Notes: generated from the letters alone by a model not told the origin. 9,187 bases of DNA from Butyricicoccus sp. (GCA_020025755.1 JAHHRO010000061.1:1-9187); one strand, 5' to 3'; numbered from the stretch's first letter, positions 1 through 5,765 are shown. Program-made: numbers and translations.

Positions 1-53
1 CCCCCGACCTGCTGATTACAAATCAGCTGCTCTACCAACTGAGCTACACCAGC
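1..53 (-). tRNA. tRNA-Thr (anticodon UGU), 3' part cut by window edge
   Basis: Read on the minus strand the sequence starts with acceptor strand GCTGGTG, followed by a D arm (GCTC...GAGC) and an anticodon arm GCTGA-TTTGTAA-TCAGC. The loop places TGT at positions 34-36, giving threonine. The variable region and the first bases of the T stem (GGGGG) are present; the T loop, the 3' acceptor strand and the CCA lie outside the window. A promoter lies just upstream. Confidence 0.93.
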
Positions 54-103
54 ATCTTCATCTTCTGCCGCCACGCGAGTAAATCAGCTCAGCGACGTAT
101 ATT

Positions 104-132
104 ATATTATCACGAAAAGCCTGCCTTGTCAA
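104..132 (-). promoter_or_regulatory. Promoter of tRNA-Thr
   Basis: On the minus strand TTGACA (132-127) is followed after 17 nt by TAATAT (109-104), with an overlapping TATAAT at 106-101. Transcription would start near 97, about 45 nt before the mature tRNA. The -35 hexamer lies inside an inverted repeat, TTGTCAA-N8-TTGACAA (126-132 and 141-147). Confidence 0.7.
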
Positions 133-170
133 CAAGTTTTTTGACAAAATATCGGAAAAGTTTTAAAGAC

Positions 171-884
171 TTACTTGGTACGCTTTTCCGCAGCCGGTTT
201 GGGTGGTTCGCTCGGCATGATATGGTCTGCAACGGTTTGCAGCAGGGTCAGCATGGAGGAAGACAGGTTGGGGAAGTTGCGGGCGATATCGGCTGGCTGG
301 AGGGAGGGAAGCTGAAGCTCCTCATGCATGAGGCCGAAGTCACCGCTGCCCTTGGCGGCAGCACGGATACGCAGTTCACTGAGGCTCATCTGTGCGTTGC
401 ACAGGCAGTCGAAATGCTCGCTGGAGGTGCGGAACGCTTCCTCGACACCGCTGGGATCTGCGGCATATAGATAGCGGAACACCTTATAGATGGCCATGGA
501 AAGATAGGTCGAGATCTCAGAGGAAAGCTGCTCGGAGCCTGCCTTTTCTGCGATATCGAACAACAGAGCAGCGGAGTTTACGACCAGACGACGCTGGAGC
601 AAAAATGCATTTTCTTCGCCTGCGCCATCGGAAGAAGCATCGTGCAGGCGTGCCGCAGGCACAGAAGATCCGTCACGCGCCATAGAGCGTCCCAGCAGAT
701 AGTCGCAGGAGACACCATAGTAGTCTGCTGCGCGCACGACAAAACTGAGACCCGGCTCACGCAGTCCGTTCTCATAGTGGCTGAGAAGCGCTTGGGAGAC
801 ACCTAAATCGGTTGCCGCCGTGCGCTGGCTTATTTTCTTTTCACGGCGCAGCAGCGCAAGGGTTCTCGCAAAATCACTTGCCAT
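171..884 (-). CDS. XRE-family (Cro/CI-type HTH) transcriptional regulator
   Basis: This is a 237-aa DNA-binding protein, probably a cytoplasmic repressor. Residues about 6-60 form a Cro/CI-type HTH: the recognition-helix region reads LGVSQALLSHYENG, followed by REPGL and the usual end motif YYGVSCDYLLGRS. The remaining 170 residues are helical in character and match no effector domain I recognise. I chose ATG at 884, which has GGAG 10 nt upstream; a TTG start at 893 would leave only 1 nt between it and the same GGAG. The gene stands alone. It has its own promoter, which contains a dyad suited to autoregulation, and no clear terminator before the tRNA-Thr promoter 38 nt downstream. The family is secure from the HTH; its targets cannot be read from the sequence. 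Confidence 0.88.
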   Translation of the reverse strand: MASDFARTLALLRREKKISQRTAATDLGVSQALLSHYENGLREPGLSFVVRAADYYGVSCDYLLGRSMARDGSSVPAARLHDASSDGAGEENAFLLQRRLVVNSAALLFDIAEKAGSEQLSSEISTYLSMAIYKVFRYLYAADPSGVEEAFRTSSEHFDCLCNAQMSLSELRIRAAAKGSGDFGLMHEELQLPSLQPADIARNFPNLSSSMLTLLQTVADHIMPSEPPKPAAEKRTK

Positions 885-915
885 CTTCGTCAAACTCCGT
901 CATAAAAGTATATAT

Positions 916-944
916 ATTATACCCATAATATTACTATTTGTAAA
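916..944 (-). promoter_or_regulatory. Promoter of the XRE regulator, with overlapping dyad
   Basis: On the minus strand TTTACA (944-939) and TATAAT (921-916) are 17 nt apart; transcription would start near 909. A perfect 7-bp inverted repeat, ATATTAT-ACCC-ATAATAT (914-920 and 925-931 on the plus strand), overlaps the -10 box. It is a candidate operator for the regulator itself, although AT-rich dyads also arise by chance. Confidence 0.65.
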
Positions 945-979
945 GTGGTTATCCCTCAAAAAAGGGAAGAAAGAGTGCG

Positions 980-1011
980 AAAAATCCCCTGAAAACCAGA
1001 ATCAGGGGATT
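980..1011 (-). terminator. Rho-independent terminator of folT
   Basis: On the minus strand a 10-bp stem (1011-1002 paired with 992-983, core ATCCCCTGA) closes a 9-nt loop and runs into a T-rich tail (984-980). It begins 8 nt after the folT stop codon and separates folT from the XRE promoter. The plus-strand side has no T tract, so it is probably one-directional. Confidence 0.8.
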
Positions 1012-1018
1012 GATAAGT

Positions 1019-1591
1019 TCAGGAACTGACAGAGTCGGGAAATACTCTGTGGAATTGCCGAAGCACAACATTTGCTACTATCCACAGCAGTGCGACCTCA
1101 AAGGGTAGTAGAGCGATGTTTTTGAATAGTCTACCTGGGAGCAGTGCCCAAAAGCCCTTGTGGGATAGCATGGCACTCCATAGACTGTTTAGAATAATAT
1201 TGCAGAAAATGTTGACGCATAGCTTGGCACCGATGCAGCGGATGAGGGTGGGGCGTTCCTTATAGAGCCAGAGTCCGTAGAGCAGACCGCCGATGATCGC
1301 GGTCAGGGTGTAGCCGGGGAAGTAGCCTTGGGGGTTATTGGAACTCAGGAGGAAGCCCAGCACATCGGTGCAGAAGCCGGTCATCATGCAGACGGTCGGA
1401 CCGTAGAACATGCCGACCGAGGCGTTGAAGATAAAGCCCAGCGAAACGCGAATCTCTGGTGTGATGTAGATTTTCAGACCCAGAAGATCGAATGCCAGGT
1501 TGAAGGCGATGAACATAGCGGTCACGACCAGAGTGCGTGAGGACTTGAGTTCATCAAGGGAGCGGTGGAATACATTTTTTTGTGTTTGCAT
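1019..1591 (-). CDS. folT: Folate ECF transporter S component (FolT)
   Basis: This 190-aa membrane protein is probably the substrate-binding subunit of an energy-coupling-factor transporter that imports folates. Its partners, the T subunit and two ATPases, are not in this window and are normally shared with other S components. The protein is almost wholly hydrophobic, with about six membrane segments. It carries the FolT-type stretches RTLVVTAMFIAFNLAF near the N-terminus (the face that docks on EcfT) and YFPGYTLTAIIGGLLYG in mid-protein. The length fits the family, about 170-200 aa. ATG at 1591 has GGAGG (1605-1601) 9 nt upstream. The THF riboswitch in the leader independently supports folate as the substrate. 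The gene is monocistronic, with a promoter upstream and a terminator right after the stop. Confidence 0.93.
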   Translation of the reverse strand: MQTQKNVFHRSLDELKSSRTLVVTAMFIAFNLAFDLLGLKIYITPEIRVSLGFIFNASVGMFYGPTVCMMTGFCTDVLGFLLSSNNPQGYFPGYTLTAIIGGLLYGLWLYKERPTLIRCIGAKLCVNIFCNIILNSLWSAMLSHKGFWALLPGRLFKNIALLPFEVALLWIVANVVLRQFHRVFPDSVSS

Positions 1592-1597
1592 ACAAAA

Positions 1598-1638
1598 ACA
1601 CCTCCAGAAAATTTGAATGCACGCATTTCAAGAGGTGT
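1598..1638 (-). promoter_or_regulatory. Shine-Dalgarno-hiding hairpin in the folT leader
   Basis: On the minus strand ACACCTC (1638-1632) is an exact complement of GAGGTGT (1604-1598), which contains most of the folT ribosome site. A further inner stem, TTGA(A)ATG with CATTCAA (1631-1624 and 1619-1613), extends the hairpin. When it is formed the ribosome site is paired. This points to control of translation rather than transcription. The pairing is seen directly; its coupling to ligand binding is inferred. Confidence 0.7.
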
Positions 1639-1657
1639 CACCGCTCTTAAATTGTGT

Positions 1658-1757
1658 GCAGCGGGATGCGATCACTGTACCGCAGGAAATATTCCTTTCG
1701 TCCGTCAGACAACTCCCCGTTCTGGCGGCACTTTACGCATAGTGATCTACTCTGCTT
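1658..1757 (-). promoter_or_regulatory. Tetrahydrofolate (THF) riboswitch
   Basis: This leader RNA matches the THF riboswitch that precedes folT genes in Firmicutes. Going 5' to 3' on the minus strand one sees the conserved GCAGAGTAGA start, a perfect P2 helix GATCACT/AGTGATC (1747-1741 with 1676-1670), the internal GCGTAAAGTGCC, the GGGGAGTTGTC and GGACGAA segments, then GCGGTACAG and GCATCCCGCTGC. P1 is GCAG/CTGC (1755-1752 with 1661-1658). The 3' strand of P1 (CCGCT, 1664-1660) can instead pair with AGCGG (1645-1641) just downstream. The class is known to bind reduced folates and usually lowers transporter expression when ligand is plentiful. Confidence 0.92.
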
Positions 1758-1766
1758 TTCAGTTTT

Positions 1767-1794
1767 ATTGTAATCGGATTTTATGGGTTGTCAA
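1767..1794 (-). promoter_or_regulatory. Promoter of folT and its riboswitch
   Basis: On the minus strand TTGACA (1794-1789) and TACAAT (1772-1767) are 16 nt apart. The expected start, near 1760, is only a few bases before the first conserved riboswitch bases, as is typical for a riboswitch leader. Confidence 0.75.
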
Positions 1795-1822
1795 GTGTTT
1801 TGCCTGAAAAAATAGAATTTTG

Positions 1823-1991
1823 GGAAATCCGTGGTGATTTCCAGCAAACCTAACGGCGTATAACCGCTTCGCAGCGGATGCGAGCATAAAATTTTCACTG
1901 CTTCGCGGTTTGCGTCAGAAAAAATTGCGAGCTGCTTGGGACCTCCTGACCTTATCAAACAAGTTGCCTTCAGCGAACCGTTTCGTTGAAG
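1823..1991. other. Gene-free block with dense secondary-structure potential
   Basis: I see no plausible gene between the folT promoter and the transporter start at 2073, but nearly all of this block can fold. It holds a 7-bp hairpin (1823-1829/1836-1842). Next is a three-way junction: closing stem GCAAACC/GGTTTGC (1844-1850/1907-1913) encloses hairpin CCGCT-TCGC-AGCGG (1864-1877) and hairpin GCGAGCA/TGCTTCGC (1880-1906, one bulge). Then come a weaker stem, GTCAG/CTGAC (1914-1918/1946-1950), and a 10-bp hairpin with one G-U pair (1968-1977/1982-1991, loop CCGT). It matches no RNA family I know. It could be an unnamed RNA or the remnant of a palindromic repeat; the strand is not decidable. Confidence 0.5.
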
Positions 1992-2006
1992 CTGTATGAC
2001 AAGGAC

Positions 2007-2035
2007 TGGTCAGTCTTCCTCATGCGTGGTATCAT
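2007..2035 (+). promoter_or_regulatory. Possible promoter of the EamA transporter gene
   Basis: TGGTCA (2007-2012, four of six consensus bases) is followed after 17 nt by TATCAT (2030-2035) with an extended -10 TGG in front. Transcription would start near 2042, leaving a short leader. The match is modest. Confidence 0.4.
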
Positions 2036-2072
2036 ATACAGTGGAATAAAAATCTATCGTAGGAGGTTCTCC

Positions 2073-2945
2073 ATGAATCTTAGCAAAAAAACCAAGGGTA
2101 TCCTGTTTATCCTGTGCTCTGCATTCTGCTTTGCGCTGATGAATGCACTCGTGCGCTTATCTGGCGATCTGCCATCCATGCAAAAAAGCTTTTTCCGCAA
2201 TGCAGTCGCTTTTGTGTTCGCGCTGATCGTACTCCTGAAAGAGAAAGGCGGCTTGCAATGGAGAAAGGGTAATCTGCCGCTTTTGATCGTGCGTGCCAGC
2301 TTCGGAACGATCGGTATCCTGTGCAACTATTATGCAGTCGATCATCTGCTCCTTTCCGATGCTTCTATGCTCAATAAACTCTCTCCCTTTGCAGCGATCC
2401 TGTTTTCTCTCTGGTTCCTGCATGAGAAGGTAAAGCCCGTACAGGCGATCGGCATCTGCACTGCCTTTGTGGGCGCGCTTTGCATCATTAAGCCCAGTTT
2501 CGATCTGACGGCATTCTTTCCGGCACTCGTCGGCTTGTGCGGCGGCGTGTGCGCTGGCGCAGCCTATACGGCGGTGCGTGCTTTGAGCCAACACGGAGAG
2601 CGCGGCGCGTACATCGTATTTTTCTTTTCTGGTTTTTCCTGTGTGATCCTGATTCCGTGGCTGCTTCTGTATGCGCAGCCTATGACAGGCTTCCAGCTTA
2701 TGGCTCTGCTTGGCGCAGGTCTTGCAGCGGCAGGTGGACAGTTTGCGGTCACAGCGGCTTATGCCAATGCACCGGCGCGTGAAATTTCCGTATTTGACTA
2801 TTCGCAGGTCATTTTCGCGGCATTGTTAGGCTTTATTCTGTTCGATCAAGTTCCTGATGGGCTCAGTATCCTTGGATACTGCATCATCTGTGGTGTATCG
2901 ATTGCAATGTTTCTCTACAATCGCAAGCAGGATGAGGCAGCATGA
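2073..2945 (+). CDS. EamA/DMT-family transporter
   Basis: This is a 290-aa inner-membrane protein of the drug/metabolite transporter superfamily, a family that exports amino acids, metabolites or drugs. It shows about ten hydrophobic segments in two EamA halves. The first half includes FCFALMNALVRLSG near the N-terminus and LHEKVKPVQAIGICTAFVGA around residue 120; the second ends with SVFDYSQVIFAALLGFILF and GYCIICGVSIAMFLYNRK. The length is normal for a two-repeat DMT protein. The start is ATG 2073, with AGGAGG (2061-2066) 6 nt upstream; an in-frame start farther upstream at 1986 would add a charged, unrelated leader. The gene is alone and ends just before the duplicated palindrome. The substrate cannot be told from the sequence. 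Confidence 0.88.
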   Translation: MNLSKKTKGILFILCSAFCFALMNALVRLSGDLPSMQKSFFRNAVAFVFALIVLLKEKGGLQWRKGNLPLLIVRASFGTIGILCNYYAVDHLLLSDASMLNKLSPFAAILFSLWFLHEKVKPVQAIGICTAFVGALCIIKPSFDLTAFFPALVGLCGGVCAGAAYTAVRALSQHGERGAYIVFFFSGFSCVILIPWLLLYAQPMTGFQLMALLGAGLAAAGGQFAVTAAYANAPAREISVFDYSQVIFAALLGFILFDQVPDGLSILGYCIICGVSIAMFLYNRKQDEAA

Positions 2946-2963
2946 GGTAAATATAAAAAGGAA

Positions 2964-2987
2964 TAGCACCAGAATCTTCTGGTGCTA
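2964..2987. repeat. 24-bp palindrome, copy 1 (left flank of insertion)
   Basis: This is a perfect palindromic hairpin, TAGCACCAGA-ATCT-TCTGGTGCTA, identical to copy 2 at 3201-3224. It lies 18 bp after the transporter stop. Its right side runs into the insertion instead of a T tract, so it has lost its terminator tail on the plus strand. It is best read as one half of a duplicated insertion target. Confidence 0.9.
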
Positions 2988-3200
2988 CAGCGTGTCAAAA
3001 AAGTCTCTGTGCCAGTTTCGTCTGGAGCAAAGCGACCCCAAATCTTCAAAATCCAAGGACATGTGCCTTGGATTTTGCCCTCGACCCGCGCCATCGGGCG
3101 CGAAACCGGGGGTATCAGAGCCGGTTTCTACTGGAACCGGCTCTGTATCCAGGGGGATTGGATCCCCCTGAAAAGGCTGTCGAAGTTTTTCGACAGCCTC
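2988..3200. mobile_element. MITE-like insertion (213 bp) inside a duplicated palindrome
   Basis: This non-coding segment lies exactly between two identical 24-bp palindromes. Its ends are imperfect inverted repeats: the left begins CAGCGTGTCAAAAAAGT and the right, reversed and complemented, begins GAGGCTGTCGAAAAACT, with 12 of 17 positions equal. No reading frame inside is credible. It contains five hairpins: 3047-3077 (12 bp), 3087-3102 (6 bp, loop ATCG), 3116-3145 (13 bp with one G-U), 3150-3170 (9 bp) and 3174-3199 (11 bp). Small size, terminal repeats and flanking duplication together suggest a passive element moved by a transposase encoded elsewhere. From memory, IS1182-type elements favour palindromic terminators and give long duplications, so they are a candidate source. 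The family assignment is inference. Confidence 0.6.
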
Positions 3201-3229
3201 TAGCACCAGAATCTTCTGGTGCTATTTTT
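3199..3229 (+). terminator. Terminator formed by palindrome copy 2
   Basis: The second copy of the 24-bp palindrome (3201-3224, 10-bp stem, loop ATCT) is followed directly by TTTTT (3225-3229), giving a good rho-independent terminator on the plus strand. It was probably the original terminator of the EamA transporter gene, now pushed about 237 bp downstream. Confidence 0.8.
3201..3224. repeat. 24-bp palindrome, copy 2 (right flank of insertion)
   Basis: This sequence is identical to 2964-2987. With the insertion removed, one copy would sit between AA on the left (2962-2963) and TT on the right (3225-3226), which extends the stem by two pairs and restores an ordinary terminator. Confidence 0.9.
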
Positions 3230-3252
3230 CATGCGCTGCATTTTACGAAATA

Positions 3253-3280
3253 AAAAAGAACTGCGATCGCAGTTCTTTTT
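3253..3280. terminator. Bidirectional terminator after tRNA-Pro
   Basis: A perfect 12-bp stem, AAAAAGAACTGC/GCAGTTCTTTTT (3253-3264 and 3269-3280), closes a GATC loop. The T run on either strand lets it stop transcription from tRNA-Pro (minus) and any leakage from the left (plus). Confidence 0.85.
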
Positions 3281-3281
3281 G

Positions 3282-3358
3282 TGGTCGAGGTGACAGGATT
3301 CGAACCTGCGGCCTCTTCGTCCCGAACGAAGCGCTCTACCAAGCTGAGCCACACCTCG
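3282..3358 (-). tRNA. tRNA-Pro (anticodon CGG)
   Basis: This is a complete 77-nt tRNA on the minus strand with CCA encoded (3284-3282). The acceptor CGAGGTG pairs fully with CACCTCG. The D arm is GCTC...GAGC. The anticodon arm CTTCG-TTCGGGA-CGAAG puts CGG at 34-36, followed by G37 as usual in proline tRNAs. The T arm is GCAGG-TTCGAAT-CCTGT. The overlapping minus-strand reading frame with a GRALRSGRRGRRFES-like stretch is an artefact of this tRNA. Confidence 0.95.
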
Positions 3359-3392
3359 ATTTTCAGTTTCTTGTGCCGTTGACAGCTTCTTT

Positions 3393-3421
3393 ATTATATC
3401 GACTTTACATCCTTTTGTCAA
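3393..3421 (-). promoter_or_regulatory. Consensus promoter of tRNA-Pro
   Basis: On the minus strand exact TTGACA (3421-3416) and exact TATAAT (3398-3393) are separated by the optimal 17 nt. The start would be near 3386. Directly upstream (3422-3454) lies a run of A and T tracts that looks like an UP element for RNA polymerase alpha binding, fitting a strongly expressed stable RNA. Confidence 0.88.
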
Positions 3422-3550
3422 CGATATTTTTGAAAAAATTAAAAATTTTTTTGGAAGGATATAACAAGCGTGGAGATACATATATATGGACTATGGAAGA
3501 CAAATGCAATTATAAAGCATCAGGATAGGGCAGATATAAGGGGAGTGGTC

Positions 3551-4132
3551 ATGCTGAAATACGGAGTGATTTGTATGCTGGCACTGTTTTGCCTCAGCGG
3601 CTGTGGCCGATCGGTTCCACCGGCTGGGGAGACCGTGCGCGGATATTTCGAGAACTTATCAGCCGCACAGATGAAAGTCAAAATTTTATCTGATTTTGGA
3701 CAATCTGCGCTGGAATACCACGTCGATTACGAGTATAATAAAGAAGATAACGATTTGCTGACAGTGACAGCACCTGAATCCATTTCTGGTGTACAGGTCG
3801 AAATCGCCGGACAGCAGGCAGGGACATTCACCCTGCGCTATCAGGACGCGGCATTAGAATTTGGCGCGGATGCAGTGAGTGGACTGACTCCGGTTGATGC
3901 GATCGCAGATTTGATGTATGATCTATGTACGGGAGAACCCACAGAGGTCGGGAAGGATACCTTGGACGGTGTGCAGACCGTCAGTCTGCATTATGAAACG
4001 GTAGATATACAGCCTGAGATCGCCAAAACAGTTTGGATCTCGCCGGATACCATGACGCCTCTGTATGCGGAGTTATACTGTGCAGGCGAGAAGCGGCTGA
4101 CACTGTTTTTTGAGCAATTCGAGCAGAGCTAA
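3551..4132 (+). CDS. GerS/LolA-like lipoprotein
   Basis: This is a predicted 193-aa lipoprotein. The N-terminus MLKYGVICMLALFCLSGCG is a short hydrophobic signal with lipobox LSGC, so Cys18 should be lipidated and the protein anchored outside the membrane. The body is rich in alternating beta-type segments (EYHVDYEYNKEDNDLLTV, GTFTLRYQDAALEFG, VSLHYETVD, TVWISPDTMTPLYAELY), consistent with the LolA-like fold. In C. difficile the lipoprotein gerS lies just upstream of alr2 and is needed for spore cortex modification; the same position here suggests a relative. The start is ATG 3551, preceded by AAGGGGAG; an upstream GTG at 3470 would bury the signal peptide. The stop overlaps the alr ribosome site. 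Sequence resemblance to GerS is modest, so the role is inferred from fold and context. Confidence 0.6.
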   Translation: MLKYGVICMLALFCLSGCGRSVPPAGETVRGYFENLSAAQMKVKILSDFGQSALEYHVDYEYNKEDNDLLTVTAPESISGVQVEIAGQQAGTFTLRYQDAALEFGADAVSGLTPVDAIADLMYDLCTGEPTEVGKDTLDGVQTVSLHYETVDIQPEIAKTVWISPDTMTPLYAELYCAGEKRLTLFFEQFEQS

Positions 4133-4143
4133 GGAGAACCGTA

Positions 4144-5268
4144 ATGGGAATGAATCAGAACCGCGCATGGGCAGAGATCGATCTGTCTGCGCTGGAACAT
4201 AATTTTGACGTCATACAAAAACATACAGAGCGTCCGGTCTTATGCATCGTAAAGGCGAATGCCTATGGACATGGTGCGGTTCCGGTCGCGCACTGTCTGG
4301 AGCGGCGCGGCGCAGCATACTTCGGCGTTGCAACGGGAGATGAAGCCTTGGAATTGCGCGCAGCCGGGATCCGTGCCCCGATCCTGATCTTGGGGTATGT
4401 GGATGAAGAAGATATGCCAGCAGTTGTGCGGCATGATATCACCGTTCCGGTATATGACCGCGAAAGCGCAGAACTGTTCTCCAAGGCAGCATGCGCTGAG
4501 GGCAAGCCCATCAAGATCCACTTTACCTTGGATACGGGCATGTCGCGGCTGGGGTTTCCGGCACATCATACCGAGCAAACCATTGCGGAACTTTTGGAGA
4601 TTGCAAAGCTGCCCGGCTTGCAGGTCGATGGTGCCTTTACACATTTTGCCGTTTCCGATACCGCATCGGAGGAAGACACCGCATTTACACAGAAGCAGAT
4701 CGCACTGTTCTGTGCGGTGTGTGATGGCTTGGAGCAGGCAGGTCTGTCCATCCCGCTCAAGCATTGTGCCAACAGCGGCGGTGTGATCCAGTATGTGGAT
4801 AGCTATATGGATATGGTGCGTGCCGGGATCATCCTCTATGGTTATCAGCCGGACCCCGACAATCCGGTACGCATCGGAGTGCGTCCTGTGATGACGGTCA
4901 AGACCCATGTGGTACAGGTGCGAGAACTGGAGGCAGACCGTTTGGTCAGCTATGGCTGCACCTACCGCACGGAGCATCCCATTCGGGAGGCTGTGGTCGC
5001 CATCGGTTATGCAGACGGCTTCATGCGCGCCGGCTCGGGAAAATCACAGATCGTGATCGATGGACATGCGGTGCCAGTCATTGGAAGGGTGTGCATGGAT
5101 ATGCTGATGGTCGAACTGCCCAAGGGAGTACATGCAAAGCGTGGAGATATCGTGACCGTTTTCGGAGACTGTGCAGTGACTGCGGAAACGCTTGCGGAGG
5201 CGGCGGGGACGATCTCTTATGAGATCCTGTGTGCCGTATCCCACCGTATCCCACGCGTTTACCTATAA
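4144..5268 (+). CDS. alr: Alanine racemase
   Basis: This PLP-dependent enzyme converts L-alanine to D-alanine for peptidoglycan. The 374-aa length is normal. The N-terminal barrel carries the PLP lysine K37 in VKANAYGHG. R135 in TGMSRLGF is the phenolate-contacting arginine. HCANSGG (207-213) and MVRAGIILYG (224-233) match the cofactor phosphate and substrate region. The second catalytic base is Y270 in VSYG, within the C-terminal beta domain. GRVCMDM (314-320) and the end CAVSHRIPRVYL are typical. ATG 4144 has AAGGAG 7 nt upstream (4131-4136); M3 is a less well-spaced alternative start. It is 11 bp from the lipoprotein gene and probably cotranscribed with it and with mazF. Confidence 0.97.
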   Translation: MGMNQNRAWAEIDLSALEHNFDVIQKHTERPVLCIVKANAYGHGAVPVAHCLERRGAAYFGVATGDEALELRAAGIRAPILILGYVDEEDMPAVVRHDITVPVYDRESAELFSKAACAEGKPIKIHFTLDTGMSRLGFPAHHTEQTIAELLEIAKLPGLQVDGAFTHFAVSDTASEEDTAFTQKQIALFCAVCDGLEQAGLSIPLKHCANSGGVIQYVDSYMDMVRAGIILYGYQPDPDNPVRIGVRPVMTVKTHVVQVRELEADRLVSYGCTYRTEHPIREAVVAIGYADGFMRAGSGKSQIVIDGHAVPVIGRVCMDMLMVELPKGVHAKRGDIVTVFGDCAVTAETLAEAAGTISYEILCAVSHRIPRVYL

Positions 5269-5393
5269 ACCTGCTGTTCCTTGCAGCATAAAAATGACAG
5301 ATGAAAAATTATCTTTCTGCGGTTATATCCTGCGGTGATGTGGGGAAAATAGGAGTACCAGACATTCCGATGGAAAAACGCAGGAGGTATAAA

Positions 5394-5765
5394 ATGGAAC
5401 ATAAGATCAAACGCGGCGATATTTACTATGCAGATCTCAGCCCAGTCGTGGGCAGTGAGCAGGGTGGCATACGTCCGGTACTTATTGTTCAAAATGATGT
5501 AGGGAACCGGCACAGTCCTACGGTGATCGCGGCGGCGATCACTTCACAGGTGAATAAAGCGAAAATGCCCACCCATATCGCCCTTGGGGCGAAAAACTTT
5601 GGACTAACAAAGGATTCCGTTGTGCTGATGGAACAGATCCGCACATTGGATAAAAAGCGATTGCGCGAAAAAATGGGCACGCTGGATGCAGACCATATGC
5701 GGCAGATTGATCAGGCGATCGCGGTCAGCTTTGGACTGGGAGAAGGCGGCGCAATGCAAGGATAA
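5394..5765 (+). CDS. mazF: MazF/NdoA-family endoribonuclease toxin, no antitoxin gene seen
   Basis: This 123-aa PemK/MazF-type protein is predicted to cut single-stranded mRNA at short sequence motifs. It opens with IKRGDIYYADLSPVVGSEQG, then RPVLIVQNDVGN and AAAITSQ, the core of the NdoA/MazF fold. The catalytic pair of B. subtilis MazF (Arg25, Thr48) corresponds to R27 and T50, both intact, so the protein should be active. EQIRTLDKKRLREKMGTLD is the conserved later part. ATG 5394 has AGGAGG (5382-5387) 6 nt upstream. A MazE antitoxin normally precedes such a gene, but the 125 bp after alr encode none: the only small frame there, at 5295, is 14 codons without a ribosome site. It is probably cotranscribed with alr. 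Confidence 0.93.
   Translation: MEHKIKRGDIYYADLSPVVGSEQGGIRPVLIVQNDVGNRHSPTVIAAAITSQVNKAKMPTHIALGAKNFGLTKDSVVLMEQIRTLDKKRLREKMGTLDADHMRQIDQAIAVSFGLGEGGAMQG

Noticed and set aside
1788..1818. Plus-strand promoter TTGTCA/TAGAAT leading into the structured block
   Set aside because: The spacing is 19 nt and the -35 overlaps the folT promoter on the other strand, so it is too weak to list.
1921..1970. Minus-strand resemblance to the SRP RNA core (GTCAGG...AAGCAGC)
   Set aside because: The GGAA tetraloop and the paired internal-loop bases of the SRP domain are missing, so the likeness is superficial.
2985..3206. Overlapping frames of 61-104 codons on both strands
   Set aside because: They fall in the hairpin-rich insertion; their translations mirror the palindromes and have no ribosome sites.
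3200..3481. Minus-strand reading frame of 93 codons
   Set aside because: It lies across tRNA-Pro and its terminator and promoter; the RRGRRFES-like stretch is the known translation artefact of a tRNA T arm.
3470..3550. N-terminal extension of the lipoprotein from GTG 3470
   Set aside because: It would place 27 polar residues before the lipoprotein signal peptide; ATG 3551 has a ribosome site and exposes the lipobox.
4240..4977. Long minus-strand frame of 245 codons inside alr
   Set aside because: It is antisense to a clear alanine racemase with intact catalytic motifs, has no ribosome site and looks like no protein family.
5295..5339. 14-codon frame between alr and mazF as a tiny antitoxin
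   Set aside because: It has no ribosome site, is far shorter than any MazE, and shows no DNA-binding or toxin-binding pattern.
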